Assembly (NCBI GenBank): GCA_900491605.1
Contig: UESW01004559.1
Location: 288,129 to 352,128, forward strand
Direction: 5' to 3'
DNA length: 64,000 nt
Origin: Calamus simplicifolius
Taxonomy: Eukaryota > Streptophyta > Magnoliopsida > Arecales > Arecaceae
Shown here: piece after piece, positions 1 through 11,394 of the stretch
Layout of the letters: each line of letters begins with the position of its first letter
Numbering within the stretch: position 1 is the first letter of the stretch
Translations under genes and position numbers: made by a program
Notes under the pieces: generated by a model
Told to the model about the DNA's origin: nothing
The model's input: only the letters and a program-made list of their open reading frames with translations
Database searches by the model: none

Positions 1-206
1 TTTTTGCCTCAAGTATCCCCCCAATCCAAAACAGTGAGCTATTGGCGTACCTTTTTTTTGTGAGAACCAGTTAATAATGGCTCTGCAATTTACAATTAGT
101 GTCATGTTTTCCTTTTCCTGCACAAACTCTTGCCTAAACAATTATATGGCTTCTCCTCTTAAAGAAGTGATATCCAGTTATTCACCGTTCCTTTTTCTAT
201 CTCCAG
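1..206 (+). other. Intron (3' part) of the POL5-like gene
   Basis: This AT-rich stretch has no plausible coding frame. It ends in a pyrimidine-rich tract followed by CTCCAG at 201-206, a good 3' splice site. The reading frame of the next exon opens directly after it, so I read 1-206 as the end of an intron of the gene whose earlier exons lie outside the window. Confidence 0.8.
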
Positions 207-1930
207 GTTTTCAGGTTCTTCTGTGATGACATAACAGATGCTGGACTCCTTCGGATGTTGCGAGTCGTTAAGAAAGATCTGAAGCGTCCTCGCCATCAAG
301 CAGCTAGCAGTGATGGTGATGAAGAAGATGATGATTTTCTTGGCATTGAAGAAGCGGAGGAAACTGATGAAGCTGAGGCTGTTGGGACAGGTGATAGTGA
401 TGGCCATGCTGATGATTCTGAAGAAATGCTTGGAGCTGAGGCAGCCGATGAGGAATTCATAAAAAATGATGAGGATTCCAAGAGCATCGATGGAGTTGAG
501 GCAACTAATGAAGAAGTTACTAAAAATGACAACGACCCTTCGGCTTCAGATGATTCTGAGAGTGGTATGGATGATGATGCCATGTTTGGGATGGATTCTT
601 ATATTGCACGAATATTCAAGGAGAGGAAAATTTCTGGGAATGACAGTGCTCAATCCCAGCTCACATCTTTTAAACTTCGCGTGCTCTCACTTCTGGAAAT
701 ATATCTACAGAAGAATCCAGGTAAACACCGAAATATACTTAAACCACATTTATTGGGTGTTACACTTGCATCAAATAGCTTTTACTTTATTTCATGATTG
801 CTGCCCCAGGTAATAGAATGGGCAAGGCAATATGTGAAACACATCCTTAATTTTGTAAATCAGAAACATTGCAAACAACAAGACAAGGAAAATACAGCTT
901 CCTGTATTCTTTTTCCATTTTTTATTCATTTATGAGAGCTGTTTTCTGTTTATTTTCAAAATGTATTCCATGTTTTCCCTGGATAAATCCAATTTTCAGA
1001 AAATATGTTTGTCTGAAAATTCTTAGGGGGACGTGAAATATGTTAACTAATATGCATACATCTGTTTATATTTATTTATTTTCCCTGGTAATGTATATTT
1101 AACTTTATTGTTATTTGGGAATAGGCAAGCCTCAGGTTTTGATGGTCTATTCTTACCTGGCTCAAGCTTTTGTCAATTCGCATAGCACTGAGGCTGGTGA
1201 GCAAGTCAGGCAACGCATTGGCGGAATTCTGCAGAAGAAAATATTCAAGGCAAAGGACTATCCAAAGGGTGATGACATCCAGCTCAGTAATCTTGAAATC
1301 CCATTGGAGAAGAGTCTGAAATCAGCATCACGTTCACGATACAAGACTGTCTCTGCTCTAGCTCAGACCTCATCATTCTGGATATTAAAAATCATACATT
1401 CACGAAAATTTTCCAAATCTGAACTCGAAGGGGTGGTGAGTATATTTATAGATATACTGGTTGACTACTTCAATAGTAAGAAGTCCCGGTTGAAACCTGG
1501 GTTTGTGAAAGAGGTTATTCGAAGGCATCCCTGGCTTGGGCTGCAGCTTTTTGGCTTTCTTTTGGATAAATGTGGGAGTGCAAAATCAGAATTTCGACGA
1601 ATTGAAACACTAGATCTCATAGACTGTATAATGAAATCATGTATCTCAACTGGGAAAGCAGAAAAAGATAACGATTCATCAAGTAAGTCTAAGTTATTAA
1701 AGAAACACTTGCCAGCACTTTGTCAGCTGATCCAAGGAGTTCTGAGCAATTTGCCAGAAAAACAATCGAGGCGTGCCGAAGTGCGTCGGTTTTGCACCAG
1801 GGTGTTGCATGCTGTCTCAATATTGAGCCTGAACAAGTCTTTTCTTAAGGCCTTGAAGCCAGAAACTTATGTTCTCTGTGAGTCTCAACTAGGTGATGCA
1901 TTTCTTCCCTTCAAGATGCCTACAAAATAG
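207..1930 (+). CDS. POL5 / MYBBP1A-like nucleolar protein, last two coding exons (partial gene)
   Basis: Exon A is 207-720 and exon B is 1125-1930, joined by a GT-AG intron (donor GTAAAC at 721, acceptor AG at 1123-1124). The join completes a glycine codon and gives a continuous protein reading NPGKPQVLMVYSYLAQAF across the junction. Exon A begins VFRFFCDDITDAGLLRMLR, a conserved stretch of plant 'DNA polymerase V/phi' (POL5/MYBBP1A) proteins. It is followed by about 90 residues of Asp/Glu-rich acidic linker, as usual in this family, and then a helical region. Exon B is alpha-helical and ends CESQLGDAF..KMPTK with TAG at 1928-1930. Despite the family name, these are not polymerases: the yeast and animal relatives are nucleolar proteins acting in rRNA gene transcription and ribosome synthesis. 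All N-terminal exons lie left of the window. I am fairly sure of the family; the exact last codon depends on there being no further exon. Confidence 0.85.
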
Positions 1931-2552
1931 ACCAAATGCTAAGGATCTTTTTGAGTTGATGATGAAAGAAGATGCCAGAGGTTGTGATCTTTCCTGCAAG
2001 TTTTCTTACATCTTTTCAATTGTTTGTGCATCTTTTTATAACTCCTCATTAGACAATATTTACACAAAATGTTGTCGTCTATTTCTATCAGCTCGGATGC
2101 TAACATAAGAAAGAAAATTGTTACTAAAAATCTAGCTGTTATGATTTAAAATAGTGACAAAGATATTTATGCCTAGTGTCTCCTTACCAGTTGTAGTTTT
2201 CTTTTCTGACTTGTCATGAATTCTGAAGTTTCACTCTGGCGGCTAATGTTGTTCAGAGGCTCATTGGAGATGACTGATCAAGCATTAGCGTGTACTTGCT
2301 GTGGAGGAAGCCCATTTTTATGCTGCTGAAATTGTGGTTCAGATTGGATTGTTGACAATAGGCCTGCAATTTTGGTTAGTTCACCATGTCTTGCTGGAAT
2401 TTCATACAAGTTCCCAATGTTTATGGATAAAAATTACAAAAGATACGACTGAATGTTAAATCACAAGAGTTCTGAGCAGTGTTAAATGGTGAGGCTATAT
2501 GTTGTATTATTCTTTGCTGGTAATCTTTGCTGAATGCAATAAACACGCATTA
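1931..2552 (+). other. Probable 3' UTR of the POL5-like gene
   Basis: Non-coding, AT-rich sequence follows the stop codon. The best poly(A) signal is AATAAA at 2538-2543. The extent is inferred from that signal only; a further 3' UTR intron cannot be excluded. Confidence 0.5.
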
Positions 2553-2745
2553 CTCTCTATAATTCCGTTAGTTAAAGGGCATAGCTTTGGTGTTCATTTG
2601 GATGCATTATTAATATGGTTGCTCGTTAAAGATTTAAAGCTTAATCATTCTCTCAGATGTGATTACACCTGCGGTTGACTGAGTAAATATACTGTGTAGC
2701 TTCAAAGTCCTTGAATGCGTGTTTATTGCATTCAGCAAAGATTAC
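2520..2745. repeat. Perfect 32-bp inverted repeat with 162-bp spacer
   Basis: Bases 2520-2551 are the exact reverse complement of 2714-2745. A second, 13-bp inverted pair (2637-2649 with 2748-2760, AAGCTTAATCATT) interleaves with it. The arrangement suggests a local inverted duplication or the remnant of a small foldback element next to the gene's 3' end. Confidence 0.85.
2538..2543 (+). terminator. Candidate poly(A) signal AATAAA
   Basis: A canonical AATAAA lies about 600 bp downstream of the POL5-like stop codon. It sits inside the left arm of a perfect 32-bp inverted repeat (2520-2551 with 2714-2745). Confidence 0.45.
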
Positions 2746-2760
2746 TGAATGATTAAGCTT

Positions 2761-4624
2761 TTAACTTTCGGCCAAAAAAGGGTTACTGAATGTATTATCC
2801 TTTTATATCAATCTAATTAATTTACAAACTATAAAATCAGTGCATGACTATGTCTTTGATCAACTAGATTGGAAAGCAAAAAGAGTTAGCACTACTAGGA
2901 ATATCAAGTCAATTTATAGATTTAGTAGCCAATAAAAGTATTTCAATAGTTACCTTGATTGAAAGAAGAAATCAAGACGGTTATGAAAACCAAAAAGTTA
3001 TTACCTTAAAGTGGGCTACAAAAATCATAAGGTGGTTGTTGAAGATAAGTGTGAAGAGAGTTCTAATGGTTAGAGGAAGTTTTTGGTTGTTGTTGGATTT
3101 GAAACAGGAAATTGTTCAAAAGTTTGAAGCGGCTACCGTTATGATCAAAGTATTACAAATACAACGGAAATAAGGAAATAAATCATCCCTTTATTCTTTT
3201 ATACCATAGTTGAAGAAGTATAGATTGTAATTTTATTTCTCTGTGCCTTTCTATTATGCACCTATTTGTTTTTCGGGAGTTCGTTGCCTGTTGTGCCGAG
3301 AATTTGTCAGTAGTGAACGGTTACTTTGACTATGGTCCATGCTGTCCAAGTATTTATCCATTCATCACTTTATTTAGCATTGATAAACAAAAATGGTTTT
3401 ATCTTGAGCGGATGCCGTCTCCACCAGCCCTGCATGCATGTTGCTGTGGTTTAACCCATTGATCTTGAGGAGTTCCAAGCATTCACAATGGCACGTTTTT
3501 TCTTTTTCCGCTTCATTTATGCATTCTGTGGCGTTTGTAAAGATGATCAAAGCCCTTTGATTTACCCGGCTATAAACCCCCTAGTGGAAGCCCATTGTGT
3601 GCAAAGCAAGCTAACATTATTATCTTCAAATTATTGTACATGTTTTGCTTTAAAAAAAATGCTGTACATCTCCTTTTCTCATAAAATTTTATTGAAGCTT
3701 CTCTTAAACTGTTAATTCATTGCCATGTGGAGCTGTTTAATTTCATATATATGAAATTATTCTAGAGGGAGGCGGTCCATTGCCATGCAACGACGCACGA
3801 GACGGACGCAGCCTTGGTCTGCCTTGGAATTTCTAGACAATGGAAACCAGCGGGGGGCGCACCCTTTGTCGTAAATGGATCCGCCCGAGGGTACGCACCA
3901 AGCTCATGACTATGAAGGTAGTTATTGCTTCAGGGAATCTTTAAATTAAAAAAAAGTAGAAAGAGTGTTGTTGTTTTTTTTTTTGGCAACCACTTTTTTT
4001 TTTTTTATAATCTCGGCGAAGCACTCTCACCATCTCAATCCCTGCATCGATATCCCGGTGAAGCCGGATAATCTGATCCAAAATAAATAATATTTTATCC
4101 AATATTTTTTTTAAAAAATATCTTGAATCTCATCGTATTTATTCGGATGGCAAATGTTAATATAGGATGAAAGAGTTATAATAATAATTTTTTGATTAAT
4201 TTTTTTGGATAAGGTCTTACTGAAAAATGATGCCAGAGTTAACTTAGTTCATGATCTTGTGAACCAAGAAATAGTAGAGACCCTATGTATTTATGATTAA
4301 ATTTAATTAAATTTAAATATGAATTTAGTATAAACTTCAAATTAAGAGAAGAAAGTTGAAATCATATTGTTTAGTACTATATGGGTTATCGCTAGTTATT
4401 TTGGGTGAAATTCTAATTTGTGGCAGCTTTTTTAAAAAAAATTTTTCTAAGAAAATAAAATAAAGCTTGCCACTTTAGGAATTCAAATTGATTGTACTTA
4501 CTAATGCCACGTTGATACCACTCCTTCCCCTCCCTCCTAAAAAGAAAACTCAAAAAACTCAATCACTAAAGATATCATAGCTGGGTTACAAACCGTTCTA
4601 CCTCTTTCCACTCCAAACCTATTG
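2761..4624. other. Intergenic spacer, no gene recognised
   Basis: This is AT-rich sequence with only short open frames that resemble nothing I know. A 22-bp perfect palindrome lies at 3738-3759 (core TTTCATATATATGAAA). A GC-richer island at about 3770-3910 contains a short GGGGGGCGC run. T-rich runs lie at 3970-4010. Confidence 0.6.
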
Positions 4625-4647
4625 GACGCCGATCCTTATGCTTCTCT

Positions 4648-6269
4648 CTCTTTTTTTTTTTTGGTACAGACGGGCAGTCACACTAGTCTAATATGAGACA
4701 ACCCAGATACATCTGAATATAAAATTTGCAACAAAACAAGAGGGCAGGGGTCATCCCTTCTCCATATCCTATAACCAACATGTTGAGCCACAGCAGCCGC
4801 CACCTAGTCCATCGCCGAATTAGTTTCACGAAAAACATGACGTATCTGGACAGTATCCACTTCCTGGAGTATAGACTATATATCCTTGAGAATTAGATTA
4901 GGGGATGCTTCAGGAACATTCTCCTTCCACAGCCACTGAATGACTGTCGTGGAATCGCCCTCAATCACTAGCCTCTGTGCTCGAAGAGTCTGAGAAGCAT
5001 AAGAAATACCTGCCCAAGCAGCATAAAGCTTGGACATAGGGACAGAAGAATTCAGGATGCCGAATCCCCTTGTCGCCAGCATATCGCCCTGAGGACCACG
5101 GATGATGAAGGCCGAACCAGCCAATCTACCGCGGACACTTCCATCAAAGTTGATTTGACAAACCCTGGAGGGGGGCTCCTAAGAAATGAAAACAGTACGC
5201 CGGTTCGCTGTCGAAACAACAGGGGAACCCCAGAGGCCAAAGCTGTCGTAACCAACCGATAGAGTAGCACAGGCACATTCTGCGGACAAGGATCTAATCT
5301 TCCTCACAAGCTGCCGAGAAGAAATAACGTCCTCAGAGAATATAATCTGGTTCCTAAATAACCAAATCTGGTAGGCTGTGGCCGCCCAGAGCCCACGAGT
5401 ATGCTGAGGAGCCCTCCGAAGATCCTGAAAAAAGAGAGGAAGTGGGGAACCATAAGCATCCATTCTAGAAGCATAGCCCATCAAGTGCCATATCTGACTA
5501 GCTCTAGGACATTTGAAGATTGCATTGTCCGTAGACTCCTTCAAACCACACAGGGGGTAGGTCGGCTGGATAGACATACCCCTATGAGAGAGCAGGGCAC
5601 ACGTTGGCAGGCAGTCCCAAAGAAGCTTCCATAGAAAGAGCTGAACCCTAGGAAGAGTGGGGAGCGATCATATCCAAGCAGCATCCTTCGTTACCAGGGG
5701 CTAAGGCCTGAATATCTTCATCAAGTCCCTGAAAGGGGCCTTAGAGAGGGAGGATCGCTGCCAAAGCCTAACATCAGCCGTGGGACTAGAGATAAGATGA
5801 ATCGATAGAATCCGCCGAGATAGTTCCTCACCAAAGAGACTGGTCACCAAAGGGTATCCCAGGAGGGGGGATCAGATGAGATCAAATCCTTAACCCTCAA
5901 ATCGGTGGGAATATCAATGCTGTAAAAAGAGGGCCACCGATAAGGCGAGAGCTCAGAAATCCAAGAATCCTGAATAGTGTCAATAGAGTGACCATCACCA
6001 ATCATCCAAGAAATATTCTTCATGATGGAGTCTCCAAACTGACAAACCTCCTTTCAAAAGGAAGAGTACCCCCGAGGTGGCAATATGTCCTCCCCAGACT
6101 TCGAGTCACCATATCTCGCCCATATCATGGTGCTCCAAAGACATTGCGGCTCCAGGAGGAAGCGGGAAGCATGTCTGGCCAATAAACCTTGACGCCTGAT
6201 CTTCAGGGATTTGGATCCCGAGACCACCCTTTTGGATAGGCATACAAATGATGTCCCATGATAAAAGAT
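4648..6269 (-). mobile_element. 5'-truncated LINE (non-LTR retrotransposon)
   Basis: The minus-strand element has its poly(A) tail visible as poly(T) at about 4650-4662. It is flanked by 23-bp direct repeats, 4625-4647 and 6270-6292, that differ at one base; this is the expected target-site duplication. The coding remnant covers only the 3' part of LINE ORF2 (end of the RT-linker, zf-RVT and RNase H), so the insertion is 5' truncated, as is usual for LINEs. A related fragment of the same 3' end lies at 49912-50310. Confidence 0.85.
4667..6260 (-). pseudogene. LINE ORF2 C-terminal remnant (zf-RVT plus RNase H-like)
   Basis: Reading leftwards, a decayed linker region (about 6260-5600) is followed by a zinc-binding reverse-transcriptase segment at 5577-5179 with YPLCG...ESTDNAIFKCPRASQIW, the Cys-Cys-(His lost)-Cys pattern of zf-RVT. 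An RNase H-like domain (RVT_3 type) follows at about 5130-4667, with AAWAGISYASQTL, VIEGDSTTVIQWLW and HVFRETNSAMD as the usual blocks. The frame changes between the two domains, and a TAG replaces the codon after NSAMD, where this family normally has Trp. It cannot encode a working protein. In the family this C-terminal region assists reverse transcription at the target site. Confidence 0.85.
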
Positions 6270-6531
6270 GACGCCAATCCTTATGCTTCTCTTTTAGTCA
6301 TGCCATCGTATCAAGATGATGGAGCAATGATCGTGGAGTATGTGGCAGTCGATAATGCTAGTAGAGTGATCTGGAGATGATTCGATGGTAGAGGAGCCAT
6401 TCAAGAGCTCATCACCATCAATGACCTCGGATTAGTTTGACTAAGAAAGCAAAAGGAAGATCCCATTGAGAAGGTAATGTAGTGGTTCATGCCTGCTGGT
6501 TTTGGTAGTTATTCTATACTCAATGAATTCC

Positions 6532-6532
<1 letters not shown>

Positions 6533-6562
<30 letters not shown>

Positions 6563-6564
6563 GA

Positions 6565-6601
<37 letters not shown>
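6533..6601. repeat. Compound (CA)n-(TA)n microsatellite
   Basis: About 13 CA units run directly into about 16 TA units. It lies a short distance left of the Tat-1 insertion. Confidence 0.95.
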
Positions 6602-6604
<3 letters not shown>

Positions 6605-6661
6605 GATGCATGATTCTTTTCAAAAGATTATCTACTATTAATAAATAGACTAAAGATAAAT

Positions 6662-6666
6662 GAAAT
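6662..6666. repeat. Target-site duplication GAAAT (left copy; right copy 20341-20345)
   Basis: The same five bases flank the outer ends of both LTRs, which fixes the Tat-1 boundaries. Confidence 0.85.
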
Positions 6667-8302
6667 TGATGATGCCAAGTCACCTTCTTCGAATGTCGGG
6701 GAAAAACAGATGTCTCGCTCCCGGAAATCCTGCAAGAAAAGTTTCCGGGGACCGGCAGCACCGGTGGAGACCCTCCGATGATCAAGTTAGTGGCTTGGGT
6801 TCAGACAAGGAACCGCTCCAGCGAAGAAGAGCTGAGGCGGTTAGGGTTTTGCTGGGAGGAAGAAAGCTCAGAAAAATCAGAGTTCAGATCCCACTTACAG
6901 CGTATTCTCCTGCTCTTATAGTTGTCCTAATACCTTACCTTTCGTCCAGGGGAGATTGCCTTCGTACCGCAGCTACACGTGCTGGAGACATCCCCCGTAC
7001 CTCCTGTTGATGTGATATCACACGTGTCCAGCGGTCGCGAAGGTATGCAGTGCGCACCGCCGGTTGACGGGACAGAGTATAGCTGCAAATAATGGCATGC
7101 CGTACGCCGTAGCAAGATATGGTCATGTGCAGGGGCATGCAACGCGCCAAACCTCGTTATGAGGCATGGCCCTCCGTAACAGGGCACAATCACGGAAGTA
7201 CCGAACGGTATGCTGTGGCAAGGTAGGGTCATGCGCTGAAAATCATGTGCGAGCACTGTGCAACCTGGAGGTTGCTGCTTTTCTTGACAGCTGAGTCGCA
7301 TGTTGATCGCAGATGGCCCCACCCTGAAGGGATGCCGGGGGTGAGGGGATGACCATGCAATGACGATGCACCCCGGGACCGGTGGGGGGCCCCGGGTTAA
7401 GAAATGATGACCCCACCCCCGACCCCGAGGGGGTGCCGGGGGTGAGGGAATGACCATGCACCCCGGACCAGTGGGGGCCCCGGGGTTAAGAGATGACGAC
7501 CCCGCCCCCGACCCCGAGGGGGTGTCGGGGATGAGGGAATGACCGTGCACCCCGGGACCAGTGGGGGCCCCGGGGTTAAGAGATGATGACCCCACCCCCG
7601 ACCCCGAGGGGGTGCCGGGGATGAGGGAATGACCGTGCACCCCGGGACCAGTGGGGCCCCGGGGTTAAGAGATGATGACCCCACCCCCGACCCCGAGGGG
7701 GTGCCGGGATGAGGGAATGACCGTGCACCCCGGGACCAGTGGGGCCCCGGGGTTAAGAGATGATGACCCCACCCCCGACCCCGAGGGGGTGCCGGGGGTG
7801 AGGGAATGACGATGCACCCCGGGACCGGTGGGGGGCCCCGGGGTTAAGAGATGATGACCCCACCCCCGACCCCGAGGGGGTGCCGAGGGTGAGGGAATGA
7901 CGATGCACCCCGGGACCGGTGGGGGCCCCGGGGTTAAGAATGATGACCCCACCCCCGACCCGAGGGGGTGCCGGGGTGAGGGAATGACCATGCACCCCGG
8001 GACCAGTGGGGGCCCCGGGGTTAAGAGATGATGACCCCACCCCGACCCCGAGGGGGTGCCGGGGATGAGGGAATGACGTGCACCCCGGGACCAGTGGGGG
8101 CCTCGGGGTTAAGAAATAACGACCCCACCCCGACCCCGAGGGGGTGCCGGGGATGAGGGAATGACCGTGCACCCCGGGACCGGTGGGGGCCCCGGGGTTA
8201 AGAAATGATGACCCCACCCCCGACCCCGAGGGGGTGACGGGGGTGAGGGAATGACGGTGACTGCCGTTACCTTTTCTGACGACGCTGGGATCAGTCATAT
8301 CA
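6667..8302 (-). repeat. Tat-1 3' LTR
   Basis: This 1,636-bp LTR is colinear with 18641-20340. It carries a minus-strand TATA-like CTATAAGAGCAGG read from about 6921, and ten units of an 89-bp GC-rich minisatellite (7360-8262). It differs from the right LTR by scattered substitutions, small indels and one fewer minisatellite unit. Confidence 0.93.
7360..8262. repeat. 89-bp GC-rich minisatellite in the 3' LTR, about 10 units
   Basis: The marker GTTAAG recurs at 7396, 7485, 7575, 7664, 7752, 7843, 7933, 8020, 8108 and 8197. Each unit contains CACCCCCGACCCCGA followed by GGGGGTG, a 7-bp-arm hairpin, and a GGGGCCCCGGGG block. Confidence 0.95.
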
Positions 8303-8325
8303 GATGCCCCCTCGCCCTGGGGCGA
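8303..8325 (-). promoter_or_regulatory. Tat-1 polypurine tract
   Basis: Read on the minus strand, CAGGGCGAGGGGGCATC runs directly into the 3' LTR, the position where plus-strand DNA synthesis is primed in LTR elements. It was identified by position and purine content only. Confidence 0.65.
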
Positions 8326-8793
8326 AGCGGGTCCCACCGCTGAGGCCCAAGGGGCGTTCTCCACGTGGCTGATCCCTGCCTTGAGTTCTATGCGGACGGT
8401 GCGGGGAATGTAAGGAGACGGCCCCCCGTACACCACGCCAGCCATGATCACCCTCGAAAATGAAGACGGGCTCTTCGGAGTCTGCGCGAAAAGGCGTATC
8501 ATCATTTCCTCTCATTACGGCGATGTCAGCAAGGTCCCATCGTTGGCCGGGGGCGTGCCGCACCACGCGCCGGGGTTCCTCGAGGCGAATCGGCGTATAG
8601 CAAGAAGCCGCGTGGCTGACGACATGGCGGGACATTTTGAAAACTCAATAAAGCTAGCCAAAGGGAGGCGGGCGGATGCCTCATCACCATCGTCTTCTTC
8701 CTTCTGTTCCTCAATGTTCCTGCAACCTGCGAGCTCGTGCCCAACTTTCTTTGCTCTTCCAGGTCAGCCTTTTCGTCTTAATTCTCTTTATTC

Positions 8794-10902
8794 ATGAGTT
8801 CACCTTCTTGGACCTCGGAGGACGGTTCTGAGGACCGTCCTCCCTCTGTGAGGCTTCAGACTCCTCCTTCTCCTTCTCCTCCAATCGAGTGGTCCTCTGA
8901 TTCGGAGGACCACATCCCTCTGGCCCGGCGATGGGCCACCGGTGGGGCCCCATCAAGGGGCCACCGGTTGAGGGCCGGGACCTCATCGAGGGTGGAGGAG
9001 TCCCCAGAGGGGACAGCCTCCGTCCTGAAGCGACCGGATCTGGAAAGGATCCGGGCCCGCTACAGGATCCCTCGGGAGGTCGAGTTATTCCTACCAACCC
9101 TGACGACCGGGTCACCTCCTCCCGACCCGGTCGAGTGGCTCTTTATGAGATCTGCCTGCAGGCGGGTCTCCGCCCTCCCTTTCATCCTTTCTTTGTCCGC
9201 CTACTTGATTTCTACTTTTAACTCCTTCTCAACTAGTCCCAAACTCCTGTCGTGTGATTAGCGCTTTTGTTATTCTCTGTCACCGCTTAGGCATTACTCC
9301 TAGGATCAGTTTGTTTCGCAATTTCTACTCCCTCGAGCCCAAAAGGGGTGGTGGCTATTCCAGCCCCGACCCAACAGGGTCCTGAAGCTCCTCCTTGCCT
9401 TCGTCAATCAAGGGGTGGAAACCCCGTTTCTTTTTTGCCAATATTGACCAAGTCCGGCCCCGGTGGGGGGACCCCGACCTCCGAGGGAATGTCGCGGCTG
9501 TCCAGCCTGGGGATCGGGAGGCGATGGGGGTATTGCTGACCGCCGAGATCCCCCGGTACACCCTACTTTAGCGGAGGACAACTTCGAGCTGGCGGGTCTC
9601 GTCTCCCAGCGGGGTAAATTCTCCATGCTTAGTCAGAAATTCTGCTCTTCTTTCTTCCTTCCTTTTTTTTTTTTTTTTTTTTTTTTACAGTTCTGAAAAC
9701 TTGACTGTTGTGCAGCGATGAAGTTCCGAGGGCGAAGTTGTTAAAGGCCATCAAGAAAAGGGCCGGGAAGGACCATCCGGGGGGCAGCAGGCCCCGGCCC
9801 CAAAGCGCTTGGTGATCCGGGCCTCCCCCCCAGCACTGGCCTCCCCTCCCGGGGCTCCGCAACACGTCCCGGCCATCGCGGAGGTCGACCTTACGGCCGA
9901 CACTCCACCAGAGGCGGGAGCCGCAGCGGGAGGTGCCGTCATAGAGTCAATGGCGGGGGAGCCTGCGCCAACCGAAGGGCTCCCGGTCCCCGAGGGAGCG
10001 ACCCCATCTGGCGCTAGCAGGGACTGGGGTGAGGGACCATCCGGTCCCGCCAGTCCACCCCCGAGGGGTCGGTTAGGGGTGACCGGCACACAGAGCCGGG
10101 GATCTGAAGCGGCAGAGGAAGGTGGGGCGTACCCAGGTCGCCCGGACTTTGGACGACGGCCACTGGGCCGAGCGGGTCCTGGGCTCGGTCCTGGATCCTA
10201 GGATCACCGAAGGTCTTGGTCGTCAGAAGACGGGCGAGTTCTTCCGGGAATCTACGCCGCCGCGTTCAGGGTAAGCAACCTTCTTGCCTTTTACCCCTTA
10301 CCGTTCATGCATACACATACTTTACTGACTTGGGGGCTTGTGCGTGCAGATTGTGCACTCCCTAAAGGCCGCTAGGGAGGTGATCCGCGGGGGAAAGAAC
10401 CTTCTCCGGGAGGCAGGACCGCGCGGAAGCAGCAGAAAGGGCGCTGGAGAAGGTCAAAGAGTCCTGTGCAACGAGGTGAGAGCCGCCGAGAGCAGCGGAG
10501 ATCGAGGCCAACCGCGCGCGCGCGCGATCTCCCAGATGACGGAGTCCGAGAGCGTCATGGCGAGGGATATGCATATCTCGGAGCTGACCTCGGCTCTTCG
10601 GGAGGCTGAGGAACGGGCGGGAGCGGCGTCGGAGGAGGCTAGAGTGGCGAGGGAAGAGGCCGAGTGGCGAGGGAAGAGGCCGAGTGGCAAAAGAGGAGGC
10701 CGGCCGGTATAAGGAAGAGACAGGTCGCGCCAGAGAAGCTGAAAGGGCCGCGGTGGAGGCCTTTGCTGCGGAAAAAGCTCGAGCTGCCGGGCTTGTCGAA
10801 GAGTACAGGTCTGAGCGTTTCACAGACGACCTGGCCGAAGCTTCAGCCGCCGCGTTCCTCGACGGGTTCCAGTATGCCAAGGAGAGGGTGGCCAAGGATT
10901 GA
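8794..10902 (+). pseudogene. Tat-1 antisense extra ORF (Transposase_28-like), decayed
   Basis: This plus-strand gene is opposite to gag-pol. The first part starts ATG at 8794 with MSSPSWTSEDGSEDR, a Ser/Pro/Asp-rich leader, then LERIRARYRIPREVELFLP at about 9026-9100. The frame then shifts to VALYEICLQAGLRPPFHPF, later blocks read LCHRLGITPRISLFRNFY (about 9265-9330), and SSIKGWKPRFFFA lies near 9400. These blocks, in this order, are typical of plant 'putative gypsy type transposon' proteins (Pfam Transposase_28 as I recall it). A Pro/Ala-rich part lies at about 9810-10200. A coiled-coil C-terminus at 10338-10902 (Ala/Glu/Arg-rich) ends FLDGFQYAKERVAKD. At least two frameshifts and a T-tract at 9661-9686, probably within an intron, interrupt it. 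Its function is unknown; such extra ORFs recur in Tat elements and here also in Tat-3. Confidence 0.75.
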
Positions 10903-11394
10903 ATTTCCCCCGCGCCCTGGAGGTCGAGCCAGACCATCGTCGGACTGGCCCCTTCCGATGATGAGCCCGCACCGGCGGAGCCATGAGTCTGCACCCGTTA
11001 TCTTTTCTTTCTTTCTTTTGTAAGCCCGACTACGTCGGAGTTTTGTAATCCCTTTCTGTTAATGAAAATACTTCTCGACGATTTTTCTGTTGTTGACTTT
11101 GTTGATTGATATGTGGCCCCACGAGTTCGTCCGACGATTCCGGGGGAACACCTTCCCACCTACGCCACTCCGCCTTAGTTACATGAACCCGCGAGTTAAA
11201 GCTAGGTGGGGTTGAATCTTGGGAGCGGGGGCACCGCTGATCGGGGATTAGGCCGGTAGGCTCCCTCGGAGCTGTAGGCGTAACGCCCGGTCAAGCATCG
11301 GACCTGGTGTTGGTCTGGCGCGCAGCTTGATGCCCGCGGGACTTAGCTTTGTTTGACCGGTAGGGTGTCGGGTCTTGACTGTGAAGAATCATTG
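10903..11394. other. Tat-1 internal spacer downstream of the antisense ORF
   Basis: No coding signal is seen here. A T-rich stretch and TTAATGAAAATA near 11058 could serve as the poly(A) region of the plus-strand ORF. The last part grades into the 98-bp array. Confidence 0.5.

Noticed and set aside
296..583. Minus-strand Ser-rich 95-codon frame
   Set aside because: Shadow of the Asp/Glu-rich acidic linker in the POL5-like exon.
2955..3715. Short plus-strand frames (72, 68 and 75 codons)
   Set aside because: Typical chance frames of AT-rich spacer; no recognisable family.
6927..8635. Pro/Gly/Ser-rich open frames over the LTR minisatellite
   Set aside because: Products of a GC-rich 89-bp repeat; the same false frames appear in the other LTR (18866-20256).
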